Positions 25,033-32,959 of a stretch of 64,000 nucleotides of DNA are shown one piece after another. The stretch comes from an uncultured Coriobacteriaceae bacterium (GTDB taxonomy: Bacteria > Actinomycetota > Coriobacteriia > Coriobacteriales > Coriobacteriaceae): NCBI GenBank assembly GCA_944321435.1, contig CALULH010000003.1:62001-126000 (forward strand), in the 5' to 3' direction. Numbering within the stretch: the stretch's first letter is position 1; every line of letters starts with the position of its first letter. A model generated the notes under the pieces. It worked only from the letters and a program-made list of their open reading frames with translations. It ran no database searches and was not told where the DNA came from. The translations under genes and the position numbers were made by a program.

Positions 25033-26232
25033 ATGTCAGAGAATCTCGATCAGTCCCTTGCAGCCACCACGGCGCAAAATGCCCCAGCGGCGCCTGCGGC
25101 GCCCGCGCGCAAGGGTTTGAGCCTGGCCGATCTTGCCGCTTCCCAGGGCGTGACGCTGCAGGGTCAGGCCGTTCCCGTTCCCGCCGGCCCTGCCGAGCCG
25201 CCCGCGGTGCAGTTGCGTCCGGAAGACCAGCAGCGCGTGGACGAGCTGGCGCGCGGCATCGACTTCACCAAGGCGGGCATCGAGAGCACCTACGCGCGCG
25301 ACGCCCAGCGCTCGATGAGCGACTTCGCCGACGACGTCCTGGCCAAAACCGCCAACAAGGCCACCGGTGAGGCCGGCGAGTTGCTGCGCGAGCTGCTCTT
25401 GGACGTGGAAGACGCCGAGCTCAGCGCAGTGAAGCAGGTGCCCATCATCGGCAAGGTGGTGGTGAGCATCGACAAGCTGCGCCGCCGGTACCAAAAGGTC
25501 GCGCCGCAGATCGACGAGGTGGTGGAGAAGCTCGAGCGCGCGCAGGCGCAGATGGTGGCCGACATCGCCCGGTTCGACACGCTGTACGACAAGAACGTGG
25601 AGCAGTACCGCGCGCTGAAGATCGCAGTGGCGGCGGGCAAGCAAGCGCTCGCGAGCTTCCGTGCCGAGCAGCTGCCCGCGCTAGAGGCGGAGGCCGCGGC
25701 GTCCGGCGACGCTATGGGCGCCCAGGTGCTCAAGGATTTCAAGGACAAGCTCGAGCGCTTCGACAAGCGCTTGGACGACCTCGACCGCGTCAGCGTGGTG
25801 GCGTTGCAGATGGCCCCGCAGATCAAGTTGCTGCAGAACGCCGACAAGAGCATCTCGGACAAGATTGACACGACCATTTCCACCACGATCCCGCTGTGGA
25901 AGTCGCAGATGGTGATAGCGCTGGGGCTGGCCAACCAGCGCGCGGCGCTTGACCTGCAGAAGAGCGTGGATGACACCACCAACAAGCTGCTGCGTGCCAA
26001 CGCCGAGGCTCTGCAGCAGGGCGCGGTGGACGCCGAGCGCGCCAACCAGCGCGGTACGGTGGATATCGAGACGCTGGAGGAGGTCAACCAGCGCCTGATC
26101 GACACCCTTAAGCAAACGGTGCAGATTCAACAGGAGGGCCGCGCTGCTCGCGCCGAGGCCGAGGGGCGCATGCGCAAGATCGAGGGCGATCTCAAACGCG
26201 CGCTGTTGGAGAACGCCCAAGAGATGGGATAA
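25033..26232 (+). CDS. telA: TelA-family toxic anion resistance protein
   Basis: The 399-residue soluble protein is mostly helical. After an Ala/Pro-rich start it shows AQRSMSDFADDVLAKTANK, VKQVPIIGKVVVSIDKLRRRY, then the TelA core with MAPQIKLLQNADKSISDKID, TTIPLWKSQMVIALGLANQ and TNKLLRANAEALQQGAVDAE. TelA proteins are linked to tellurite or cell-envelope stress resistance, with unknown mechanism. It is the fourth gene of the cluster, about 100 bp after the binding protein, with a GAAAGGAG site before ATG 25033. Together with XpaC it makes the pair seen elsewhere as xpaC-yaaN. Confidence 0.88.
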   Translation: MSENLDQSLAATTAQNAPAAPAAPARKGLSLADLAASQGVTLQGQAVPVPAGPAEPPAVQLRPEDQQRVDELARGIDFTKAGIESTYARDAQRSMSDFADDVLAKTANKATGEAGELLRELLLDVEDAELSAVKQVPIIGKVVVSIDKLRRRYQKVAPQIDEVVEKLERAQAQMVADIARFDTLYDKNVEQYRALKIAVAAGKQALASFRAEQLPALEAEAAASGDAMGAQVLKDFKDKLERFDKRLDDLDRVSVVALQMAPQIKLLQNADKSISDKIDTTISTTIPLWKSQMVIALGLANQRAALDLQKSVDDTTNKLLRANAEALQQGAVDAERANQRGTVDIETLEEVNQRLIDTLKQTVQIQQEGRAARAEAEGRMRKIEGDLKRALLENAQEMG

Positions 26233-26250
26233 GGCAGCGGAAGGGGAGCG

Positions 26251-26394
26251 ATGAAGCCTGATATCAAGAGCTGGATGCTGTACTTCATCGTGGCCGCGCT
26301 CTTCGTTGTCTGCGCGGCTGTTACTCAAAACGTGGTGTATTACCCCATCGCCCTGTGTTTCTTCGTCATCGGGCTGGGCGACCGCGAGGAGTAG
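26251..26394 (+). CDS. 47-residue membrane protein at the end of the TelA cluster
   Basis: ATG 26251 follows GGAAGGGGAG by three bases and opens 47 codons ending at TAG 26394. The protein begins MKPDIKSWMLYFIVAALFVV and has two hydrophobic segments separated by TQNVVYYPI, ending LGDREE. It lies 18 bp past the telA stop in the same direction and just before a hairpin, so it is most likely the last gene of the operon. Codon use and the ribosome site look genuine. Function unknown. Confidence 0.75.
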   Translation: MKPDIKSWMLYFIVAALFVVCAAVTQNVVYYPIALCFFVIGLGDREE

Positions 26395-26395
26395 C

Positions 26396-26428
26396 CAAGC
26401 GGAAAACCCTTGCAGGGTTTTCCGCTTG
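26396..26428 (+). terminator. Hairpin ending the TelA cluster
   Basis: CAAGCGGAAAACCCT pairs perfectly with its inverse across TGC. There is no T-run, but the 15-bp stem directly after the small membrane protein marks an operon end. Confidence 0.7.
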
Positions 26429-26538
26429 AGCGGCGGCAAAATCCCCGCGCAACCCACACCGTTCGCGCGTCTGCGGTTGCGTTGGCTGACGCTACCATAA
26501 AGCTGCTTGTGCAAAGGCGGTAGATAGGGGTTGCGCGC

Positions 26539-27462
26539 ATGGGGTCGGTGCTTCTCAAAGTAGCGTCGTTCGTTACCATCATCCTGATCGGCATATTCGC
26601 AGCGCGGTCCGGCACGCTGGGTAAAGGGGCCGACAAGTTCGTCTCCAAGGTTGTGTTCAACCTCACGCTTCCCGCGGCGGTTATCCATGCGTTCGGGGCG
26701 GCGGAGTTCTCGTTCGCGTACCTTATGGCCGTGCCGCTCGGCTTCGTTTGCGCGGCGCTGCCCTACGTTGTCACCTTCATCGTGCAGCGCAAACGCCCGC
26801 GCGAAGACCGCGTGCTGGGGCTCTTCTGCTCAGGAGGCATGAACATCGGCTGTTTTGCGCTGCCCTTCGTGCAGGCGGTGTTCCCGCCGGCGGGCGCCGT
26901 GGTCACGTGCATGTTCGATGCCGGCAACTCCATTGTGGTCACAGGCGGCTCCTACGCCCTCACCAGCACGCTTCTCGCCGACCAGCGCGACCCGCACCTG
27001 GTGCGCACGATGCTCAAGCGGCTGTTCTCATCCGCGGCGTTCGACTGCTACGTGGTGCTTATCGTGCTCGCGCTGGCCGGCGTTGCGATTCCCGACGCGG
27101 TGATCCAGTTTACCGAGCCGATAGCCAACGCCAACATCTTCCTGTCGCTTTTCATGCTGGGGCTTATGACCAGCCTGAACGTGAACGTGTCCAAAATGGG
27201 CAAGGTGCTGCGCCTCTTCGCCTGGCGCACCGTGCTTACGGCTGTGCTGTGCGCGCTGATTCTCCTGGTGCTGCCGCTTGATCCCACGGTGCGCACGGTG
27301 GCGGCTACGCTGGTGTGGGCGCCGTGCTCGGCCATGGGCCCGCTGTTTACCCTGCGCTGCGGGGGCGACTACGGCCTTGCCGCCCTTACCGCAACCTTGA
27401 GCATTGCCGAGGGCGTGGTCATGATGGTAGCCGTGATGGCGCTCACGGGCGTGTTGGGGTAG
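26539..27462 (+). CDS. AEC-family (auxin efflux carrier-like) transporter
   Basis: The 307-residue protein has about ten membrane helices in two halves. Typical AEC features are NLTLPAAVIHAFGAAEFSF, the gapped SGGMNIGCFALPFVQAVF segment with conserved Asn-Gly, and FLSLFMLGLMTSLNV before the second half. Bacterial AEC members export or take up malate, malonate or other organic acids. ATG 26539 follows GTAGATAGGGG. It is separated from the TelA cluster by the hairpin and has its own leader, so it may be only a neighbour. Substrate unknown. Confidence 0.85.
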   Translation: MGSVLLKVASFVTIILIGIFAARSGTLGKGADKFVSKVVFNLTLPAAVIHAFGAAEFSFAYLMAVPLGFVCAALPYVVTFIVQRKRPREDRVLGLFCSGGMNIGCFALPFVQAVFPPAGAVVTCMFDAGNSIVVTGGSYALTSTLLADQRDPHLVRTMLKRLFSSAAFDCYVVLIVLALAGVAIPDAVIQFTEPIANANIFLSLFMLGLMTSLNVNVSKMGKVLRLFAWRTVLTAVLCALILLVLPLDPTVRTVAATLVWAPCSAMGPLFTLRCGGDYGLAALTATLSIAEGVVMMVAVMALTGVLG

Positions 27463-27589
27463 CGCTTGGCAAGGGGGCGGGGCGAAGCGCGTTGGCGGCA
27501 CCCGCGGGCGTGCCGGCCTTTCTCGGTGCGCATGGCCGCATCGTGATATAACAAGGGGAGCAGAACGGGCATGGCGGCAAGGGGTGCGT

Positions 27590-27675
27590 ATGGAACAGGA
27601 ACGACTGACCGAGGACCTGCTCGCGCGGTTGTTGGCCGCAGATCGGCCCGAGGCGTTTCTCGACCAAGAGCATAT
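27590..27675 (+). pseudogene. N-terminal fragment of a helix-turn-helix regulator, cut by an aroG fragment
   Basis: ATG 27590 with an upstream GGCAAGGGG site encodes MEQERLTEDLLARLLAADRP followed by EAFLDQEH. This resembles the start of small Cro-type regulators that precede serine/threonine kinases in Coriobacteriia, a resemblance recalled rather than proven. Homology stops exactly where the 526-bp aroG repeat begins (27676), and the aroG piece is in a different frame. Only the first 29 codons remain. Confidence 0.6.
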
Positions 27676-28208
27676 AGCACCGCCTGGTCGCCTCCGGCGT
27701 GCCCATGCCCGTGGGCATGAAGAACCCCACCGGCGGCTCCACCGACGTGATGCTCAACTCCATCTACGCCGCCCAGCAGCCGCAGACCTTCATCTTCCGC
27801 AACTGGGAGGTCGAGACCACGGGCAACCCGCTGGCGCACGCCGTGCTGCGCGGCTACATCGGCATGGACGGGCTCAACTACCCCAACTACCACTACGAGT
27901 ACCTGGAGCGCCTCACGGCCAAGTACACCGAGGCGGACTTCCAGTTCCCGGCGGCCATCATCGACTGCAACCACGACAACTCCGGCAAGCGCCCCTTTGA
28001 GCAGGTGCGCATCTGCAAGGAGGTGCTGGATTCCATGCGCCGCAGCGAGCCCATCAAGAAGCTCGTGCGCGGCTTCATGGTCGAGAGCTACCTGGAGGAC
28101 GGCAACCAGCCGGTCGACGGCGGCGTGTACGGCAAGTCCATCACCGACCCGTGCCTGGGCTGGGAGGAGACGGCGCGCCTGGCCCTCGACCTGGCCGAGC
28201 GGATGTAA
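27676..28208 (+). pseudogene. Truncated DAHP synthase copy (3' half only; second copy of the 526-bp repeat)
   Basis: Bases 27676-28201 equal 19980-20505 of the complete aroG gene. The frame then ends with a new terminus (AERM, TAA at 28206-28208) instead of AERA. The fragment encodes residues from about 167 to the end and lacks the phosphoenolpyruvate and metal residues of the N-terminal half, so it is inactive. There is no ribosome site before its first internal start codons. No transposase or integrase flanks it. Confidence 0.9.
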
Positions 28209-28258
28209 CGGAGATACGCCAGCTTCGGCACTTTCTCGCCGTGGTGCGTTTGCTTGCG

Positions 28259-28379
28259 TTGCACGCAATTCTTGTCGCCTGGCTTTTCTGCATGCATTCT
28301 CGTTCGTTACGAGCCCGATTTTGGCCTCTTGACGAACGAGAATGCATGCACAATGTGGTAGTGATAAGAATTGCATGCA
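28259..28379. repeat. Inverted GCATGC array, family 2, copy A
   Basis: TTGCACGCA (28259) and TGCATGCA (28289) are 30 bp apart on the left. After a core with CGTTCGTTACGAGCC and TTTTGGCCTC, TGCATGCA recurs at 28343 and 28372. The arms around the core (ATTCTCGTTCGT and ACGAACGAGAAT) pair perfectly. It lies between the aroG fragment and the VOC gene. Confidence 0.8.
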
Positions 28380-28445
28380 GAACGCAAGACGGCTCGGTAT
28401 GCGCCCCTCTTGCGGATCTGTGGGCACGCGGCAAGGAGGCAGGTT

Positions 28446-28823
28446 GTGGCTGGTTCAGAAAATCCGGTTGATCTGTTTGGCCTTAGGATCTCCCACATTG
28501 GCATCAATACCGGCTCTGCGGAGGAGGCAGACCGTATTGCCGGGATCTTCCAGGATCTCATGGGCCTGGAGGTGCGGCATACGGCGCCCGTCTCGACGTT
28601 CGCGGGCACGCTCGTTGAGGTCATGAACAACGGCGGTCGGGGCGAGAAGGGCCATATCGGATTTCATGTGGACGATATCGATGCCGCCGAGCGCTGGTTT
28701 GCGGCGCGCGGCTTTACCGTCAACGAGTCGTCCCGTTCGCTCAGCCCCGACGGTTCCACGTTCTTGGTCTACTTCAACCAAGAGATAGCCGGCTTCGCCA
28801 TCCACCTGACCGTGGCGGAGTAG
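28446..28823 (+). CDS. VOC-fold protein related to the KHG/KDPG aldolase accessory domain
   Basis: A 125-residue single-domain protein. It starts at GTG 28446, set by AAGGAGG at 28433-28439. Seen are SHIGINTGSAEEADRIAGIF, a central STFAGTLVEVMNNGGRGEKG, HIGFHVDDIDAAERWFAARG and the end FAIHLTVAE. This pattern matches the small VOC domain that is fused to, or encoded beside, 2-keto-3-deoxygluconate-6-phosphate aldolases in Firmicutes. No aldolase gene is nearby, so its partner is elsewhere or the link is lost. Substrate unknown. Confidence 0.75.
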   Translation: MAGSENPVDLFGLRISHIGINTGSAEEADRIAGIFQDLMGLEVRHTAPVSTFAGTLVEVMNNGGRGEKGHIGFHVDDIDAAERWFAARGFTVNESSRSLSPDGSTFLVYFNQEIAGFAIHLTVAE

Positions 28824-29066
28824 CTGCGTGCCCGACGGCGGCGCTCCCCGTGATTACGAGGAAACACCTGGCCAATACGGTATTGCTGATCGTGCTGCAG
28901 AATGCGGCGTGATCTCGCCTCTCTCTGCAAGGGCGGTGCGCCGTCCTGGCTCCATAGTCAACGCGAGTTTCTTCCTCGACGAAGTCGAGGCAAAACACAG
29001 CTGAAACAAATGCGCTTTCCCAAACGTATATCTGGTGAGGGCCCGAAGACGATGCGCGCGTCGGGG

Positions 29067-29810
29067 CTAGCCCATGAGCGACCCGTTGTAGTGGACAATC
29101 ACGAGGAGCATGGCTGCCAGGCTGGCGGCGGTGACGAGGGCTCCGGCGAGCATGAGGGCTACAAGGGCGGGATGGACGCGCCGCTTGCCGCCGGTGCGAA
29201 CGGCGCCCAGGCGCCCGGGCGTTGCCATGAGGCCGCCTGCCAGCAGGCAGACGAAGATCCCCACGCCCAGGCCGATCATGCTCAGGCCCTCGCCGGCGGC
29301 TAGGGCGGGCAGGTCCTCAGGGGCGACGTTGGCGTAATGGTAGCTGTGCAGCGCGCTGACGTCGCCGCTTGCCGCCATGTACGCTCCAGGCGCAATGCAC
29401 GTGAGGGCGATAATGACGCCGGCCAGCGTGCAGGCGGCGAGCGGCATCCAGGAAGCCAGGCGCCGTGCGGCGCCGGTCGCGGCTTGCGTGCCGGCAAAGG
29501 TGATAAGCCCTCCGTTGTGGCGGATTATCGAGGCCAGCATGAACGCGACGCCGCCTATAAGCAACAGGATGCCAACCACCAGGAGAATCACCTCCGGTAT
29601 GGCAGGCAGGGCAGGGACTCCCAACAGCATGCAGCCCACGCCGCACGCGATAAGGCCGGCGCCGGTCTCCCGCGCGAGGGCGGGCAGCTCGGCCGGCGGC
29701 GTGGTGGCGTAATGGTAGCTGTGCAGCAAGGATGGGTTGCCGCTCACTACCATGTAGATGCCGAGCGCAACTACCAGAAGGCCGATCAGCGCAACGACGA
29801 GCGTGTCCAT
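29067..29810 (-). CDS. Integral membrane protein with an internal duplication
   Basis: Reads on the minus strand as 247 residues with six to seven hydrophobic segments. Two halves repeat one another: LLHSYHYATTPPAELPALAR in the first and ALHSYHYANVAPEDLPALAA in the second, each followed by a Gly-rich helix and IIRHNG or IVHYNG. The motif His-Ser-Tyr-His-Tyr resembles DUF3784-like proteins, where a single copy is normal. ATG 29810 has AGGTGAT upstream. It is 32 bp downstream of the helicase stop and probably co-transcribed with it. Function unknown. Confidence 0.65.
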   Translation of the reverse strand: MDTLVVALIGLLVVALGIYMVVSGNPSLLHSYHYATTPPAELPALARETGAGLIACGVGCMLLGVPALPAIPEVILLVVGILLLIGGVAFMLASIIRHNGGLITFAGTQAATGAARRLASWMPLAACTLAGVIIALTCIAPGAYMAASGDVSALHSYHYANVAPEDLPALAAGEGLSMIGLGVGIFVCLLAGGLMATPGRLGAVRTGGKRRVHPALVALMLAGALVTAASLAAMLLVIVHYNGSLMG

Positions 29811-29842
29811 ACGATCACCTCTTACCAGCGTACGACCAATCC

Positions 29843-32029
29843 TTATGCGCTTTGTTGCGGGGCGGCAAGTAGCGGCGTCATGGCGCCTTGGGCAAACACG
29901 GTTACCCGGTGCATGGCGCGGGAGAGCGCCGTATACAGGCGGCGGCGCGCCAGCGGCGTGTCCGGGTAGACCTCTTCCTGCGCGTCGGGGATGATCGCGT
30001 GGTCGAACTCCAGTCCCTTTGCAATGCGCAGCGGAATGAGAACGGTTCCCTCGGCGGGCAGATGCGTGTTCTTGTCGACCACCTGGACGGTGTCGCCCAG
30101 TTGCTTGGCCAGCCAACGCACGCGTGCGTCGCTTTCGGCGACAACCGCGCGCAGTCCCTCGACGGGGGAGGCAACTGCGCTGCGCAGCGCGTTCAGGTAC
30201 GCATCCGTGTCGTCGAACTCCTGCACCACGGGCTCTACACCCGCGCGCTGCACGGAGGTCAGCTTAAGCTGGTCGCGGCTGTCCAGCAGGCTGGTGAACA
30301 GCGCGGTGATCTCGGGGGACGACCGGTAGCTGGTGAGCAGGCGGCATTCGTCCACGCTGCCATGGCTTGCGCGGAAGATTTCGGCGATGCGCGCAAACGA
30401 CGCCGTGCCCTCGTAGATCGCCTGGTTCTCGTCTCCCAGCAGCATGAAGTGGGCGCGCGAGAAGTACCGCGCCAGCACCAGGAGCTGCGCTTCGGTGTAA
30501 TCCTGCGCCTCGTCCACCATGACGTAGCGCGCCGCCTCATCGCCCGCACCGCTGAACAGGAGCCTGAGGTACAGCCATTCGGTGGCGTTGACCGAGCTCT
30601 GGCTCAGCAGCCGTAGGGCGATGCGGTCGAACCGCAGCCAAGAGAGGTTCTCGATCTCCTGGCGCGCCGCGCCGAACCGCATTTCGACGAGTTGACGGGC
30701 GAGCGCCTCCAGGTCCTTGTCGTCATCGGTGGCAACAGTCTGGCCAAAGGCCTCGATCTGCTGCTCGATGTCCATCGAGGCGATTTCCTCCTGCAGCTCT
30801 TCGTTGCGCGCCATCTGCGCGAAGCGCTTCTCGAGCTTCTCGGAGAGCGCGTCTTTGACCAAGGTGGTGAAGCGCGGCCCTATGCCAAAGCCCGAGTCCT
30901 TGCAGAAGCGCGCGCAGCGGTCCACGGAGCTCCTTACCTGCGGCGCCGTGAGCAGCGTAACGCCTTCGTAGGCAATGCCGCGCAGGTCGTCCGGCTCCAG
31001 GTCGACAACGGGGACGGCGGCTTCGAGCTTGCGCAGCGTCTCGACGGGGGTGTCGACGCCCAGGTCGCGCTCGCCGGCGCCTTGGGCGGCCAGGAACGCG
31101 CGCCACGTGAAGATGCGCGGGTTTGCCTCGCCCATGCTGGGGAGCACCGTGTCTATGTAGTTCTCGAACACGCGATTGGGCGTGAAGAGCCACACTTGGT
31201 CGGGCGTCAGGTTCTCGCGCTCGCGGTACAGCAAAAAGGCGATGCGCTGGAGCAGCACCGAGGTTTTGCCCGATCCGGCGATGCCGTTGACGAGCAGGGC
31301 CGGCACGTCCTCATGGCGCACCACCTCGTTCTGCTCGCGTTGGATGGTTGCTGTGATGGCCTGCAGCTTTTCGGAGTGATGGCGGCTCAGCGCTGCGAGA
31401 AGCAGCGAGTCCTCGATGGCAATGGTGGTGTCGAAGTAACCGTTGAGCTTGTCGCGCGTTATGTCGAACTGACGGCGCAGCGTGAGGTTGACGGTGCGGG
31501 TGCGGCCGTTGACCTGGTAGCTGGTCCGGCCCATTTCCTGGTTGTAGTACGTTTCCGCCACGGGGCTCCGCCAATCGACCACCAGGGGCCGGCGGTTCTC
31601 GTCGGTAATGCCGGCGGCGCCTATGTAGACGTCGCGCGGAGGCTGGCCGGGGCGCATCTCCAGCGTCACCTTGGCAAAGTACGGCTGGGCAAGCAGCAGC
31701 GCCACGCGGCGGAGCTTGTCCACGTTGGCGTCGTGGTAGAGGTTGTATGCGTCGATGACGCTGTTGAGCGTCTCGATGGCGGCGTAGGTCTCCAGCGCCT
31801 CGTCGTAGCCGTTGAAGTTGAGCGCCACCTCCTCGCTCATGTCGATAAGGTCTTGCGCCGCTCCGAAGTGGTTGGAGTCAAGGTCTTCCGTGAGCTTGTC
31901 GCGCAGCTCCAGAAGCACTTGGTAGAGCTCGGAGAGATGCGCCTGCTCCTCTTGGAAGACGGGGTCGTTGCCTTGGTTTTGCGCCTGGTCGACGACGCCC
32001 TCGGCGCTATGGGTAAGCTGGTCAGACAT
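29843..32029 (-). CDS. HelD/HelR-type superfamily 1 helicase (RNA polymerase recycling ATPase-like)
   Basis: A 728-residue UvrD-fold protein. The long helical N-terminus (EEQAHLSELYQVLLELRDKL) replaces the usual UvrD start. Next come LVVDWRSPVAETYYN, Walker A NGIAGSGKTSVLLQRIAFLL, Walker B AARYVMVDEAQDYTEAQLLV, LLGDENQAIYEG, and a C-terminal DAQEEVYPDTPLARRRLYTA with the motif VI-like LSRAMHRV. This combination marks HelD, which uses ATP to free stalled RNA polymerase; some members protect against rifamycins. The start at 32029 is chosen because AAAGGAG lies upstream and the upstream in-frame codons are not conserved in style. No restriction or repair partner is adjacent. Confidence 0.82.
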   Translation of the reverse strand: MSDQLTHSAEGVVDQAQNQGNDPVFQEEQAHLSELYQVLLELRDKLTEDLDSNHFGAAQDLIDMSEEVALNFNGYDEALETYAAIETLNSVIDAYNLYHDANVDKLRRVALLLAQPYFAKVTLEMRPGQPPRDVYIGAAGITDENRRPLVVDWRSPVAETYYNQEMGRTSYQVNGRTRTVNLTLRRQFDITRDKLNGYFDTTIAIEDSLLLAALSRHHSEKLQAITATIQREQNEVVRHEDVPALLVNGIAGSGKTSVLLQRIAFLLYRERENLTPDQVWLFTPNRVFENYIDTVLPSMGEANPRIFTWRAFLAAQGAGERDLGVDTPVETLRKLEAAVPVVDLEPDDLRGIAYEGVTLLTAPQVRSSVDRCARFCKDSGFGIGPRFTTLVKDALSEKLEKRFAQMARNEELQEEIASMDIEQQIEAFGQTVATDDDKDLEALARQLVEMRFGAARQEIENLSWLRFDRIALRLLSQSSVNATEWLYLRLLFSGAGDEAARYVMVDEAQDYTEAQLLVLARYFSRAHFMLLGDENQAIYEGTASFARIAEIFRASHGSVDECRLLTSYRSSPEITALFTSLLDSRDQLKLTSVQRAGVEPVVQEFDDTDAYLNALRSAVASPVEGLRAVVAESDARVRWLAKQLGDTVQVVDKNTHLPAEGTVLIPLRIAKGLEFDHAIIPDAQEEVYPDTPLARRRLYTALSRAMHRVTVFAQGAMTPLLAAPQQSA

Positions 32030-32232
32030 GGTTGCGCTCCTTTGCTCCGGATGCGTAAGACCGATCAGCATAGCATGCGGCCGTCCTGCGCCGCGCGCTA
32101 TGGAGCTGTGATTATAGTAGCGCTCCGGACGGACATAAAGGGCACGTCGGAGATGCGGACGAGAAGCGCAGAGGGCGTCTTGCGCCATTGCGGGTACACT
32201 GGTTGGCATGTTTTGCTCGCGGGAGGTCCCTT

Positions 32233-32880
32233 ATGAATGCGCGCATGGTTGCAACGGCGCTCTTTACGTACTATGTGGTTGTCAATGTGCTGACGGCGGT
32301 GCTGTTCGTTGTGGATAAACGCCGGGCTCAGTATGGTCGGTGGCGCGTGAGCGAGAAGGCCTTGCTGGGGCTCTCGCTTGCCGGCGGTGCCGTGGGCGGG
32401 CTTGTTGCCATGCGCGCCGTGCGCCACAAGACGCGCAAGCCGGCGTTTAGATACGGGCTGCCCGCCATGGTTGTGCTCCACGTGGCTCTTGCCGTGTGCC
32501 TTGCGTACGCCGGTGCCCGCGCGACGGTCTTTTCCGCAGATGCGGCTAACGGCACGACCGCATCCGATGGCGTCGATGCGGGCGTTCCGCCTCTGGATGA
32601 CGGCTACGCGTACGTGCGGGCCCGCGTGATTGCGCGCGATACCGACCGCAAGACCGTGACGGTGGAAGTCGAGCCATGGGAGGGCTCGGACGTCGGCGTC
32701 AACGTGAGCTCCTTGGCGCCGGGCACAAGCGGCGAGATCGACTGCTCAGATCTGCTGACACTGGCAGGGGTCAAAGAGGGCGCAACATGGGTCTTTTCGT
32801 ACTACGACGAGGGACGAACCTCCCTTCCGGTGGCGGCTTCCTCGATCGAAAGCCCGGAGCATTTTGCCGAGCGAGCATGA
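32233..32880 (+). CDS. DUF1294-domain membrane protein
   Basis: The 215-residue protein begins with two membrane helices around FVVDKRRAQYGRWRVSEKAL, the DUF1294 signature, followed by a Lys-rich HKTRKPAFRYGLPAM loop and another helix. Residues after about 100 form an extracellular beta-rich tail (GYAYVRARVIARDTDRKTVT) not found in minimal DUF1294 proteins. ATG 32233 follows GGGAGG. It is followed closely by the UvrA-like gene, but a separate leader there argues against a strict operon. Function unknown. Confidence 0.75.
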   Translation: MNARMVATALFTYYVVVNVLTAVLFVVDKRRAQYGRWRVSEKALLGLSLAGGAVGGLVAMRAVRHKTRKPAFRYGLPAMVVLHVALAVCLAYAGARATVFSADAANGTTASDGVDAGVPPLDDGYAYVRARVIARDTDRKTVTVEVEPWEGSDVGVNVSSLAPGTSGEIDCSDLLTLAGVKEGATWVFSYYDEGRTSLPVAASSIESPEHFAERA

Positions 32881-32959
32881 AACCGTGTTTCTCGTAAGAG
32901 GAATACCATACCGTTCAGGGTGCAGAGAACAAGTCGTCGCGAATGGAGGCAGAGCACCT

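Noticed and set aside
19980..28201. Insertion sequence or integrative element borders
   Set aside because: No transposase, integrase or tRNA target was seen, and the repeats are gene halves rather than element ends; homologous recombination explains them better.
29843..32029. UvrD or PcrA repair helicase
   Set aside because: The helical N-terminus and the WRSPVAETYY segment before Walker A are HelD features and are absent from UvrD.
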